Numbered from the stretch's first letter, positions 1 through 10,375 are shown. The stretch is 64,000 bases of DNA from Topomyia yanbarensis (GCF_030247195.1 NC_080672.1:309287115-309351114), one strand, 5' to 3'. Numbers and translations are program-made. Notes: generated by a model not told the origin, from the sequence alone.

Positions 1-551
1 ATTTCCCAAATTCTCGGCAGCCGGCTGCACAGAGCAATTATTACATGATAACGCTATTGGCACACTTACTAACAACTCTCCCCTTCCCGTGATACATGTG
101 GAGATGCAGAGGATTCCTCGGTCTCTAGTAGCAACATGTATCGGACTAACATTCCTTCCTTTCCCAGAAGATCTGCATTCGGACGTGGCCGGCGTCGGTA
201 TTGATCAGCATGCAGGGATCAGAATAGATTGTACAATGTGGCTCATCATGTTATTCCCAAGCATGTTGTTCCAATGAACATTTTGCAACCTAATTTGGTT
301 CTGGTCAATAACGGAGTAGCAACTACGGGCGATCTCTTATGCTTATGCTTATGCTTATGCACACACGATGAGACTCCACAGAATGGTTCTGGTCCGATAA
401 AATTAGTGGAAGACCCTCTTCTTGCTAAATTATCGGCTTTTTCATTCCCTGCAACTTCACAATGTCCTGGAACCCAGTACAAATTGACCTGATTTTTCTC
501 CGCCAATTGTCGGAGTGCAAGGATGCACTCCCATACTAGTTTTGGGCGACA
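1..551 (-). pseudogene. C-terminal half of the LOA RNase H domain plus decayed 3' region
   Basis: The frame entering from 551 reads KLVWECILAL and then the RNase H signature WVPGHCEVAGNEKAD at about 425-480, which holds the conserved His and the last catalytic Asp of LINE RNase H domains. The frame is open to 246. A four-copy hexamer at 336-360 (CTTATG repeated) has expanded a His-Lys run after the catalytic region, which may be replication slippage after inactivation. Downstream of 246 the frame is lost; I could not follow the expected Cys-rich tail. The missing first half lies at 1835-2045, across the hAT insertion. Confidence 0.8.
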
Positions 552-559
552 TGTAGGAG
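552..559. repeat. Left 8-bp target-site duplication (TGTAGGAG)
   Basis: TGTAGGAG directly precedes the element end TAGGGTTGGGA and is repeated exactly at 1827-1834. Eight-base target duplications are the hallmark of hAT transposons. Confidence 0.93.
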
Positions 560-1826
560 TAGGGTTGGGAATACCGGTTTTACCGTTACCGAAAACCGGT
601 AAAACCGTCCAAATATCCTATACCGAAATACCGATTTTATAAGAATAAAAACCGGTATTTTCGGTAATTTGGTAGCAAGGATTATTTAACAAAAAGGGTT
701 TTATTGTTGCACAGCTTTGAAACACTTTAAAAAGCTTTTCACTTGCTAGTGTTTTCCAATTAGGTGCCATGCACAGTAAGTTTGCCTGTTTTAGGACTTT
801 TTAATAATGATATAAGCAGGGGAATAGTACTTATGTAAGCAGCGATAACAATCCGAAAAAATCCCACATGTCAAATAAAACTGATTAAAATATGGAGGAA
901 CAAGAAAATCTGCAAGACAAAATCAATCAACTCCATATTCCCATACTCCATTTTGTATTCAATTTATTCACACTACTGGCAAATCTATAACGCATAGACC
1001 TATCATAGAACTCTGACAATAGATTTTGCAGTTTTCATCAGCAATACTGCCTCAGGGTACGTTGAAATTAAATTAAAAGAAGATTGTTACAAAGCACTGG
1101 TTTTCAAGACAATGCGGGATTTATGCTCAAGCGGTTTCATAAATTGAGTATGAGAGTTCGAATGACACTTTTGGATACCAGTGACAAATTTGACCTTGAT
1201 CAACCTGACCTATAGCGTTTTCGTTTTCGATAGGCCGAAACCCGTTCCAATTTATGGTAAACATCACCTTCACGTCCGAGCATTTGGGTAACCAGAAAAC
1301 AATAACCTCAGGTCTGATTCTCTATGCATTTGTTTTTAAAATCTCGGAACGCTTACTGCAACCAATGTGCTTTTTGGACTAATAAGCGACGACACTTTGC
1401 ATACTACGATACACAAACCAGAATCTTAATCACATCCCATTTTTTATTTTGGTTATAGAGGTTTTAATCTTAGGGTCATATGGCTCTCTATTTGAGTTAG
1501 AAAAATGTCTAACCCTTTTGGCGGGATTGAGAATCGAACCCAGGTGAGCTGCGCATAAGGCAATTGATTTACCAACTACGCTATTCTCGCCCCTTAATGT
1601 GGACTTAAAAAAAAGATCATAATACCATAAGAGTAATCAAATCAACATTCATAAAGCTTATTCGATATTGGAGTACTGTAAGAACCAATCATGTTCTCTG
1701 TTAAATGATCAAATGCCTAATTGGCTTTGTACGTTGAGCGATTATTTTGTTAACACAGTTTGTATTTTTTTTAAATACCGGTTTTTTTCATTTTCAATAC
1801 CGAAAATACCGGTTTTCCCAACCCTA
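560..1826. mobile_element. hAT-like non-autonomous DNA transposon, 1,267 bp
   Basis: The element begins TAGGGTTGGGAATACCGGTT and ends with the inverted counterpart AACCGGTTTTCCCAACCCTA apart from small gaps; the last 11 bases of each end are perfect inverted repeats. Subterminal DNA is rich in further ACCGGT and CCGGTTTT blocks on both sides, a pattern common in hAT termini where transposase binds. The flanking 8-bp duplication TGTAGGAG is perfect. No transposase reading frame is visible, so it is non-autonomous. It splits the RNase H domain of the LOA element and carries a SINE at 1441-1593, which sets the insertion order LOA, then hAT; the SINE either came later or travelled inside the hAT element. 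Confidence 0.92.
1441..1593 (-). mobile_element. tRNA-derived SINE (Feilai-like), copy 1
   Basis: On the minus strand the unit starts GGGGCGAGAATAGCGTAGTTGG, in which TAGCGTAGTTGG fits the pol III A box, followed by GGTTCGATTC, the B box. A body with TCTAACCC and a tail around AGGTTAAAACCTCTATAA follows. The same parts in the same order occur on the plus strand at 16384-16550, and the tail alone at 58667-58712. The Feilai name is a recollection of the Aedes family with a tRNA-like head, not a verified match. Confidence 0.75.
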
Positions 1827-1834
1827 TGTAGGAG
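1827..1834. repeat. Right 8-bp target-site duplication (TGTAGGAG)
   Basis: Exact repeat of 552-559 immediately after the CAACCCTA end of the hAT-like element. Removing the element and one copy rejoins the RNase H reading frame region of the host LOA element. Confidence 0.93.
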
Positions 1835-2045
1835 CCCTTAGGGCATTTAGTGCTGCTTGACTGTCTGAGAGAGTGTAGATATTTGCATACCGGTATCTTC
1901 CCTTCAGGCATACATAGGTACATTCTAAAATGGCATATATTTCTGCTTGAAAAACTGTCGACCAGTGTCCCGTGGGAATACTAGTGTTTATTCCTGGTCC
2001 TGTAACACCAGATCCCGTCAAATGGTTCATTTTAGACCTATCTGT
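1835..2045 (-). pseudogene. N-terminal half of the LOA RNase H domain
   Basis: The minus-strand frame holds VFQAEIYAILEC and LSDSQAALNAL, the Glu-containing helix and the Asp-Ser-Gln strand of LINE RNase H domains. A start-proximal GSG block precedes them as expected. Translation runs into the hAT end and stops there. The second half of the domain resumes at 551. Confidence 0.82.
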
Positions 2046-2910
2046 TTAGAAAATTACTGAGCTTGGACAGAGAATAGGGCCACCTTGTTCCCAGGTTGAC
2101 CGTTCAGACTCATTAATTTTGTAGGGAGTTTCAAAGTTCGGCATTACATGTAGCCAATATTCGTTTGTAATGACAAGGTTATTTATAGGGAAATCTTTCA
2201 GAACCGCAAGGTGTCCTGTTAAGTCTCCAGATAATAATTGTTTATAACGAGTTATTTTCAATGCGCTTTTTACTGCTTCTAATTTTATCGTCTGATGAAG
2301 CGGAAGGAGGTGCAGCATTGCATCTAGTGCCTTCGATGGAAGTTTACCTAGCTTTTTTTTAGTTGATGTCTCTTTTGTTTTAGGCCACCAAACCAGCGAG
2401 GCATATGTTATTCTTGGTTTGACAATTGTGGAATATAACCAGTAAACCATACTAGGTCTGAGACCCCATTTTTTACCGAATGTTCTACTGCACACCCAAA
2501 GAGCACTAGTTGCCTTGCTTATAACCTGCTCAATGTGTACATTCCAGTTTAGTTTTTTTATCTAGTATCAATCCCAGATACTTTACCTCAGAAGACAATT
2601 CAATTACTGTCCCGTTGAGCAAAAGTGTTGATAAAGAATATTTCCTTTTTCGAGTAAATGGGATTATGATTGTTTTGGAAGGATTTATGTTCAGGCCCTC
2701 CTTTTTACACCACTTCAAAGTGAATTTTAATGCAGATTGCATTCTATTTGAGATAACAGTGTCAAATTTTCCCCTCACGAGGATTACAACATCATCTGCA
2801 AATCCAATCACTTCGTATTTCAGTTAATGATTTCAATAGTTCGTTTACAGCCAATGACCACAATAAGGGCGATAGAACTCCGCCTTGAGGGCATCCCTTA
2901 TTTGTTTTCA
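2046..2910 (-). pseudogene. LOA reverse transcriptase, palm and C-terminal part
   Basis: At 2879-2906 the frame reads GCPQGGVLSPLLWSL, the RT block with the PQGG turn. After a one-base frameshift, VIGFADDVVILV at about 2780-2805 supplies the catalytic Asp-Asp pair. NPSKTIIIPFTRKR and VKYLGLILDKK follow (RT blocks 6 and 7). The section 2046-2495 is the thumb/connection region leading to RNase H and includes YSTIVKPRITYASLVWWPK, typical of LOA and I-type elements. Frameshifts lie near 2820 and 2520. Confidence 0.85.
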
Positions 2911-3750
2911 TAGTCAGTGTCGTGTTTCCAAGCGTGCTAGTTACTTCACGTTTTATAAGCATCGTGTTGATCCAATTTATTGTGTAGATATCGAACCCTC
3001 ATAGCATTCCGCATTGAGCTATGAGATGCATTGTCGAAAGTTCCCTTTATGTCTAGAAAGGCAGCCAGTGAAATTTCTTTTGTTACGATAGAATTCTCCA
3101 GTTTTCCGACCAGCATGTGTAACGCATCTACTGTTGATTTGTTATTTCGATATGCGAGCGAATTGAAACTTGCTCAGTGGAGAGAGTTTCAAATAATCTG
3201 ATTTAATGTGTAGGTCCATCATTTTCTCCATTATTTTTAGAAATGTGGAGGTCAAGCTGATCGGTCTAAAAGATTTTGGAAGTGATTTATCGCGCTTCCC
3301 AGCTTTTGGTATAAATATTACCCTTGTTTGTCTCCAGCTCGTAGGTATATAATTTAGTACTAGACGTAGCCTAAAGATTTTCGTCAGGTGTGGAATAGTA
3401 TGCTGTTTGCTTTTTTGTAGCATTATTGGCAGTACACCATCCATACCCGGAGATTTGAATGGTTCAAAGGAATCAATCGCCCATTCAACTTTTGCTTCTG
3501 TAAATAAAGCATTGGCTATTTCATGAGCTTCGATATCTGCTTCATTGGAGCCAGGCTCAGCGTACATTAGATTTTCTGCTTGTGTACTATTTTTGGGGAA
3601 TGAACCAGGAAAATATTTCTCCATCATGATTCTGAGGGTTTGTTGGGAATCGATAGTGAAAGTTCCATCATCTTTCTTCACATTACCTAACCCGTTTGTA
3701 TGATCTTTAGAGAGCTTTTTGTAGTCTTGCAACGACGGGAGTTTGTTCAA
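2911..3750 (-). pseudogene. LOA reverse transcriptase, finger domain
   Basis: The frame 3750-3142 shows the block KSPGMDGVLPIMLQK, then WRQTRVIFIPKAGK and SFRPISLTSTFLKIMEK, the standard first RT blocks of APE-type LINEs. After a frameshift near 3140 the sequence AAFLDIKGTFDNA (about 3028-3066) gives the first catalytic Asp region. The frame overlaps the upstream linker frame (3973-3707) by 44 bases in another phase, so a frameshift separates them. Confidence 0.83.
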
Positions 3751-4190
3751 CCCGTTCGCACATTAGTCTCCAACTCTTTCTTCGAGATTTCCTAATTTCT
3801 ACGTTATAAACCGTTAGGGACTTTTTATACTTATCCCACTTTCCTGTCCGTTTGGCACTGTTGAAGAGGTTCCTAGTAACTTTTCTAAGTTTCTCTAAGG
3901 TTTCGTTCCACCATGGCGCGTCCTTATTGGATGTACGCGTTTTAGTTGGACAGTTTCTATTATAAGCATCCATAAGTTTAGACGTTAAAATGTTTGACGA
4001 GATCTCCAGTGCTTCTTTAGTTAGTATTTCTACTTCAGAGCATGCTTTTTCACCCTGCAGTTGGGAGCAAAAAGAATCCCAATTTGTATTTTAATGATTT
4101 CTGTAGATTGCTGTAAGGGTTTCCCCAGCTTTATATTCGAAAAGTATATGCCTGTGATCTGATAAAGAGGTTTCATCAGACACATGCCAA
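3707..4190 (-). pseudogene. LOA endonuclease end and WWN linker
   Basis: The section near 4190-4100 reads NWHVSDETSLSDHRHILFEY, which ends with the SDHR/H motif that closes APE-type endonuclease domains. A stop follows at about 4093. The linker frame 3973-3707 holds APWWNETLEKLRK and a basic stretch KSRRKSWRLMCE that LOA-type polyproteins carry between endonuclease and RT. Nothing of the endonuclease N-terminus (NGR/DVV or GDFN blocks) is found further upstream, so the element is 5'-truncated. Confidence 0.75.
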
Positions 4191-4205
4191 TTTATAATGT
4201 TTATA

Positions 4206-5540
4206 TTGCTATAATAAAACCGAGCAGTTTATTATAGTCTAATGGATCTCTTCAAAGCAAATTGCAAATTGTCGCAATAAACTAATCAATTAACCACTAA
4301 TGGATTCACTTTTAGTCGGAATTTAGAACGGAACTATTTAGTACCAAACCTAATGGTAACTGTAAACAAACTATAAATGACAATGAATAGAACATAAACC
4401 ATAATCTGGGCTACGAATTAATTTCCCATCCCATCGACATGTCGTGACCACCCAAATCCAGCTGGATGTAATTACAAACGATGATAAATTCAATTTAAGA
4501 GCAAATCGTCATGTCAAAATTTGTGCAAATTTATGATACCCCGCGGATGTGCCGCTAGCACGCGAACAGTTTTGCGACTGCCCGCTCAGTATACATCTGA
4601 CGTTTGTCCTGAAATGTGTTCGTGCTGAACATCATTTTCGGTGCTAACATTTGCCAGCTGTACACTGGCAGACTGAAGAAGTATCGCATGTCATCATCAA
4701 CAAACGAACAAACATACTGTCACAACCAATTGTTGCGCTCTATCCCCGCCCGTACGTGACGGGCTGAAAACAATTTGAAAGATGACTTCATAATTTGTCC
4801 TTTTTGGAGAAACCGAACCCAGTTTGGTTAACCATATCTAGGAATGTATCGTGATAGTATGAGTGCTAATTGCTGCATCATCCTACCTGACATGGCGGCG
4901 GGTATGCACTAGCCGGTAGAAATTAGTCTAACTTATAATCGATCCGATAATTATCAGTTCGTTATTGGCTATTGTCTCGTGGCAGGCAATTGGTATACAC
5001 ACGCTAATAACTAGTAGTGGAGTCCAATCAACGTGAATAGCGAGCAGAAACAGATCCCAATCAAAAATGAATATCCATATGTTACGTCAGACGATTCTCG
5101 ATACACAAATAAATGGGCAACCAACCATACAATCGGACGCATCTATTAGTTGGTTGTGCAACAGGGTGTGGATTGGACCTGAATGGAGCTGAGGATACCA
5201 TGGTAGCTGTCGGTCAGTGCAACGCCGATGGTGGGGTCATGGTAATTAAGCTGTCGTAGGGGGATTGTGACATTTGCACTCCTGTTTGCGTTCTAGGTAA
5301 TTGGGGCAGTACGGTTGAGTTGGTGAAACAGATCTCATGGGAAAAGCGATTGGGTTTCGATTTAAACGACGGACATTTGCACGCAACGACGGGAAAGTTT
5401 AAAATTTATATTTTCGAAATAACAAGGTACGAGGAAAAAAACAGCTAAAACGTTGGGGTAAAGATGCTCATGAAATGGATGATAAAGTGAGAGTATGCCG
5501 AATCAGTTAAGTACAAAAAAGTCGATTTTTGTCAAAAAAA
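4206..5540. other. Unique-looking DNA, no gene recognised
   Basis: No reading frame with family motifs, no repeat shared with the rest of the window and no tRNA-like unit were seen. Base composition is more balanced than the neighbours (for example 4540-4760 and 5150-5300), so a regulatory or conserved non-coding function is possible but cannot be judged from one sequence. Confidence 0.5.
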
Positions 5541-5559
5541 AAGTAATTTGAGATAACAT

Positions 5560-5870
5560 TGAATCTCGACCTTCTTGCATTTTAATAACTTTTAGCGCAA
5601 AAATTTCATTGACATTTAAAACCGAACTGACGTAGGCAACAAAAGTGATCAAAGCAACTTTGATTAGTCACTAGCGATCCAGACCTGCAAATCCGAGTAA
5701 TTTTCTTGATTTCATCTTGATATCTGATCTCTTTGATCCCAAACTCCGGAATTCCGATCGACAAAGCAATATCAAGAGCTGCCTATGGGAGCTCTATACC
5801 GCTAATTTTAAACTAGGTTGCAAATCGATTCAGTCATGTCTGATGATGATGATGGTCCCACCTCATACCC
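5560..5870 (+). repeat. Fragment of a dispersed mosquito-type repeat
   Basis: The stretch containing AACTCCGGAATTCCGATCGA, then AGAGCTGCCTATGGGAGC and AAATCGATTCAGTCATGTCTGA parallels 9050-9170, which has AATTCCGATCGATCCAAAAT, AGCAGCCGATGGGA and AAATCGGTCCAGCCATCTCTGA in the same order. Both are non-coding. This is a diverged partial copy of the repeat described at 8821-9349. Confidence 0.6.
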
Positions 5871-5926
5871 CACAAAGGTGTGAGCTGAACGATTTAAAAC
5901 GGAAAGGTTTAGGCCTGTTTTATATA

Positions 5927-6777
5927 GGGTAACCCGGGGCTGTTCGGACCTACTTAAGCAAATCGCCCTTTTAGGTGGATAGACGTGAAAAAATTTACCG
6001 ATCAAAGGTCCTAATTATTAGTTTGAAACCTCGGTTACATTTTGGTGCCATAAAAGGTTCATTTGCACCACTCAATAGCAGCACTAGGCGACGTTTTGCA
6101 AACCTCTACGTTTTCCCATCTTTTTACAATGTAGGGGTAATTCGGACCTCCCTACGAGGCAGTTCAGACCGTCATTTTTCTTTAATTTTTTTACAATGAA
6201 GTTATGTTTACCTATGAAATATTTATAAGAGACACTCCTTAAGAAGCAAAAAAATAAATAAATTGCTTTACAAAAACTTAATCTGATAAGTCACAGCTGT
6301 CGATTGGCGGCCCATGTATTTTCTTTGTTGTGGCATGTACAACGGTGTGCTCAGCCGCAAGCCGCTGAACGGTGATTGACGGAATAGGGGGTCCTAATAG
6401 CCCCGTACGCTCATTTCGCACAAAAGTGATGAGCGTCTCCAAATTTTTTCTCTTTTTTCACCCAAACAAAAATCATTCCATAAAATAGGAGCCTCAAGCT
6501 TTCCAAAATACTTACTATTTAATTTTTCCACTTTTATTTGTTGATTTAATCACGCTTTTTCCATTATAATGATTTTTGTTTTGAGAATGGCAAAACAAAA
6601 CGAAACACATTGCATCTCCTTTCTACTAAGAACAAAGAATCAAATTAAGCTCTCAAAATTAATGTTTCAGAATAGCGGTTCCACGAATATGTATGATAGT
6701 CTGAAAGCCTTGCTATTTTCTGAGAAATCGAGGGGGTCCGAATTACCCCCCACTGTCTCAATAGCCCCGGGTCCTCC
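5927..6777 (+). mobile_element. CCGGGG-ended MITE, copy A (851 bp)
   Basis: The element starts GGGTAACCCGGGGCTGTTCGG and ends with the inverted form ATAGCCCCGGGTCCTCC; it is flanked by TA on both sides (5925-5926 and 6778-6779), compatible with a Tc1/mariner-type TA target. An inverted second copy lies at 44651-45416 and shares internal blocks such as AATCTGATAAGTCACAGCTGTCGATTGG and the GATGAGCG region. No coding capacity is seen. The superfamily is an inference from the TA flank only. Confidence 0.8.
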
Positions 6778-6844
6778 TATGTATTAAAGTGGATCAAGAA
6801 AAAAAGTTTTTCGTTTGATAATGGCCCAACCGATTTTTTTTTTG

Positions 6845-7380
6845 AAGTGTCTCAACTGGAGCTGTAGAGTTTGGGAAGGGCTGCCTATCAAAATCACTCA
6901 TTATAATTACAGAAGAGACGGGAAATGTCACCCACTAAAACACTGCTAAAGGTCAAATGCAGAGTTATTTTAGTGTTATGGTCTATTGATGATTGTGATA
7001 ATGAGTTCAGATGTGGAGAAGTGAAACCTTCATCATCGCGTGGTAACGAGCGTTTGTATGTTCACGTTTGAGACCGTGTTTACAACATCATAAGTGCGAG
7101 AATGTTTACTTAATCTCCGACGCGTTTTCGTCTTTGCAATATCGCAGGCGTACTTATGCCTATTTTATCGCGAAGTTTTCGAGCGTTTCTATGTTACAGT
7201 GTTTGAACGTGCGAGCGTTTGTATGTTGCGTGTGCTTGTACAACTGCGATTATTTAACCATGTGACCAGTTGTATATTCGCGAGGGTGTATGTGTCGTGT
7301 GTATGTAACTTCGCGTGTATAAATTCGTTTGTATGATAGTGATACCGCTTGCATATTTGTGTGGGCCTACGGATGAGATT
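6845..7380 (+). repeat. GT/CGCG-rich dispersed family, copy A
   Basis: A leader (AACTGGAGCTGTAGAG ... CACTAAAACACTGCT) is followed by a section rich in GAGCGTTTGTATGTTC, TTTGAGACCGTGTTTA and CGTGTGCTTGTACAA motifs that recur in four other places (9.7, 17.2/18.8, 32.1 and 41.9 kb), always on the plus strand. This copy is a single, partly deleted unit. It encodes only short frames with no recognisable domain. Confidence 0.75.
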
Positions 7381-7469
7381 CAAAATATATCATTATTTCC
7401 TCTTTTTCAAAATAGCAAATGAACCGAAGTTTTAGCTTGCAAGTACAACGCCAAAAAGAAAAAAAAACC

Positions 7470-7850
7470 TGTTTTAATCCACCTAGTGGTCCAATTGTGC
7501 CTTTCTCATTTGTCCAAGCTACGATTCCATGGCTCATTATGTTCAATACAATTGTAGAAATGTATATTACATATTCAGTACGATGTGCACATAGTACATA
7601 CAATAGATCGACAGCCACGATTATGGGATACTATGTGTCGAGACTGAAACGTCGCTTGAAACCAGCGGCGAATCAAGGAGGAAGATCCGTTAAGAAATTT
7701 TAAACTAGTTATAATTTTAAAGTATCAACCCCTTACTGCATACTCCTTCCTAAGCTTATACAAGCCAAAAAAAAATTAGGGGGGAATAGGTTGACGATTT
7801 TTAAAGCGATTGCATAACCTTTCTATATGAGAAAGGCAAAAAATGAAAAA
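7470..7850. repeat. Repeat ending in TATGAGAAAGGCAAAA
   Basis: The left side holds CACCTAGTGGTCCAATTGTG followed by CCTTTCTCAT; the right side (7783-7845) holds GGTTGACGATTTTT, GATTGCATAACCTTTC and TATATGAGAAAGGCAAA. The two ends are imperfect inverted matches around GCCTTTCTCAT, and the right end matches the 60-bp direct repeats at 8821 and 9290. I recognise it as a mosquito dispersed repeat but cannot name a family. Confidence 0.55.
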
Positions 7851-8256
7851 GGCATCTTCATTCACCTGGAGAATAACATGAAGAAATAAAGTGTTAAGAT
7901 TCAAAGCAATGGTTTCAGAAAATTTTGACTTATGATATGCACTCACCTTAAAAATTGCCTAATTACTTCGAACATACATGAGATAATCAAAAAAAAAACA
8001 TTTTTTGTCAAGACAGAATTTGCAACATGTCGGTATTATTAGGAAACTGTAACTAAATGATGTTCAAACCTTGAAGATGAAAAAAACTTATTCGAAACGT
8101 TGGTCGATCAACGCAAGAATAATATTTTGTCCACAAATCTGTGTTCAAAAAGACACCTTTCAATTTTAAATCCTAGTTGAATGTAACCGTTCTCCAATAC
8201 GATTATATATTTGGTACATTTCGATAATAACGAAAATTCAAATGAAAATATCTTTT
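7851..8256. other. AT-rich spacer, nothing recognised
   Basis: The interval is A/T-rich, contains no open frame of note and no motif shared elsewhere in the window. Confidence 0.5.
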
Positions 8257-9386
8257 TAAGGGGTTACACCACTGTAGAGCACGAAAAATTAGGCACATTT
8301 CGGGAATTTTTTTTGATGCGATAAAGAGATGAATCGAGATGTTGTTAAATGGGATTTATAACATAAGTAATAAATTACAAAAAAAAATTCTCAGGTAATT
8401 TCATCACAAGATGGCGGCTGTGCAGCATTTTCCCCCATACGCGTTTTAGGAGGGATTCACAGCCGAAAAACCGTATTTTTTTACCTAGAGCCAAAAACTT
8501 AAGTTTTTCTGATTCCTTGAGACAATAGCAGGCGACGTACGTAGGATTTTTCCGATATTTTGATTTTTCGCGAAATAATGCAGTTTTGAGTGGAAATACG
8601 CCGAAAATTTCATAAAAATTGACACAAAGTTGTTAATTTAAAAAATAAAATAAAATCCTGCTTTTCGAGAAAACGCGGTTATAGTTTTCAGTAAACTCGG
8701 GGAACACATAAGAAGCGTTGCGGCAGAATTGAAAATTTGACCATTTATGTATTAACCCCTCTCCGTAAACCATCAACTACGCCCCTGTTAAAATCCAGAA
8801 ACCTTATGCGAGTCAAAAAAATTAGGTTGACGTTTTTCAGAGTGATTGCATAACCTTTCTATATGAGAAAGGCAAAAATGTGCCAAAATCCAAAAAAGTG
8901 AATAGTCATCAAATTTTTTTTCGAGTTTGCATCAAATCTCGACGTTTCATGCACCTTGAAGACATTTAGCATCAAAAATAAAAATTCTATTTTTAATTTT
9001 TCCTATAGTTTATATGAGAAATTTCTGTGTGGCCGCACTCTTAAACCCGTAATTCCGGAACCAGAATTCCGATCGATCCAAAATTCAATAGCAGCCGATG
9101 GGAAGGTTGCACATTTCATTTGAGACTAAGTTTGGGCAAATCGGTCCAGCCATCTCTGAGAAAAATGAGTGACATTATTTGACACATACGCACATACATA
9201 CACACACACACGTACCCACACATACAGACTTTTTCCAATCTCAACGAACTGAGTCGAATGGGATATGACACTCGGCCCTCCGGGCCGGGATTAGGTTAAC
9301 GTTTTTCAGAGTGATTGCATAACCTTTCTATATGAGAAAGGCAAAAATGGTTTTTTTTTTTAATTCTACGGTGATGTAACCCCTTA
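8257..9386. mobile_element. TIR element (TAAGGGGTTACA ends), 1,130 bp, with nested repeat
   Basis: The left end TAAGGGGTTACACCACTGTA and the right end at 9365-9386 are inverted repeats over 22 bases with two mismatches. The interior is non-coding and includes the phrase CACAAGATGGCGGCTGTGC. Another repeat with terminal direct repeats sits inside it (8821-9349). The right end abuts the Harbinger-type MITE at 9387, whose TTA target duplication overlaps the last bases of this element. Confidence 0.75.
8821..9349 (+). repeat. Repeat unit bounded by 60-bp terminal direct repeats
   Basis: Positions 8821-8880 and 9290-9349 are direct repeats identical at 59 of 60 bases, starting ATTAGGTT and ending AAAGGCAAAAATG. 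Between them lie the AATTCCGATCGATCC block, an ACAC-rich run at 9180-9225 and GAACTGAGTCGAATGGGATATGACACTCGG. The near identity of the ends suggests either tandem duplication of a junction or an element with short terminal direct repeats. It has no open reading frame of note. Confidence 0.7.
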
Positions 9387-9692
9387 GGGACCATCCATAA
9401 ATGACGTAGCATTTTTTGAGCGATTTTTAACACCCCCCTCCCCCATCGTAGCATTTCGTCACAAACTTCTAAATACCCCCCTGGTAATTACGTAGCTTGA
9501 CAGTAACTCTGCCCCCCCCCTCCCCTTGTTACCGCAAAATTTAAAAAAAAACTAAAAAACGATGATAGTTATTCCCCTTTAAAAAGCTACGTAGCATGAC
9601 AAGACCCCCTACCCCCCTGTCGTCACACATCATCACAAAATACAAAACACCCCCCTCCCCCATATAATGCTACGTCATTTATGGATGATCCC
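9387..9692. mobile_element. PIF/Harbinger-type MITE, 306 bp
   Basis: The element runs from GGGACCATCCATAAATGACG to the inverted CGTCATTTATGGATGATCCC, with long inverted ends of about 27 bases and one mismatch near the tip. It is flanked by TTA on each side (9384-9386 and 9693-9695), the three-base target typical of PIF/Harbinger. The interior has C-rich runs (CCCCCCTCCCCCAT) repeated in inverted positions. The GGGACCATCCATAAA terminus is one I associate with abundant insect MITEs. Confidence 0.85.
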
Positions 9693-9705
9693 TTAATTCA
9701 ACACA

Positions 9706-10375
9706 ATGAACCCTACAGCTGCAGAGCTAGATTCTTGGAAGGACTCCCCTTCAGAATCAGCCATTAAAACACTGTTTAAGGCCGATTGCAGCCGTGATTC
9801 TGAATGTGATATTCCATGTACGGTTCAGATATGCGCGGGCGCAGGGATTTCGCGAGCGCGTGTATCATTGCGAAGGACTGGAGCGTTTGTACGTTAACGT
9901 GTTCGATCGCGTGTGCGTTTGTATGTCGCGTGTGCGTTTGTGTGTCGCGTGTGCTAGCGTGTCTGTAACTTCACGTGTATAAATTCTGTTTTATGACCGT
10001 ATGACTTTTGCATATTCGCGTGTGTTGTTGGATGATCGCGCGCGGGCCGTAAATCTAATAATATTTAATTTTCGGTGTACCTACGTGTTGTCTAGTGGAT
10101 ATGCACGTTATTTTTTGATTGCACCAACTGAATATATGGACCTAAGTTGCTAGGACGGAGGTTAAAAATTTCCGGATGTGACCGATTCATGATCGCACGA
10201 ACAGGGACGTTGGTAGGTTCGCGTTTGAGACCGAGTTTGTAACATAGTAAGTACAAAAATGTTCACCTTATTACCAACGTGTTATCAAGTTTGAACGATC
10301 GTGGGCATGGGTATACGTGGACAATCGCAAAGGACTTAAGCGTTCGTATGTCAACGTTCATATCAAGTAACCCAC
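9706..10375 (+). repeat. GT/CGCG-rich dispersed family, copy B
   Basis: The leader is abbreviated, then the diagnostic string GTGATTCTGAATGTGATATT is followed by GCGCGGGCGCAGGG, TGTTCGATCGCGTGTGCG and TTTGTATGTCGCGTGTG. A second unit starts near 10176 with GTGACCGATTCATGATCGC. The order is the same as in the copy at 41.9 kb. Strong strand asymmetry (G+T rich on plus) is shared by all copies. Confidence 0.78.

Larger units (their letters stand above)
1..4205 (-). mobile_element. LOA-clade non-LTR retrotransposon, degraded, 5'-truncated and interrupted
   Basis: Read on the minus strand this interval carries, in order, the end of an APE-type endonuclease, a linker with a PWWNETLEKLRK motif, a reverse transcriptase and an RNase H domain. 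That order, and in particular the RNase H after the RT, is typical of the LOA and I clades; the WWN linker block resembles LOA elements such as mosquito Lian. At least three frameshifts and several stops break the frame, so it cannot be active. The 5' part (ORF1 and most of the endonuclease) is missing upstream of about 4205. The 3' end probably lies beyond position 1, since no poly(A) or short-repeat tail is seen. A hAT-like element occupies 560-1826. The clade call is from recognised motifs, not from a search. Confidence 0.82.
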
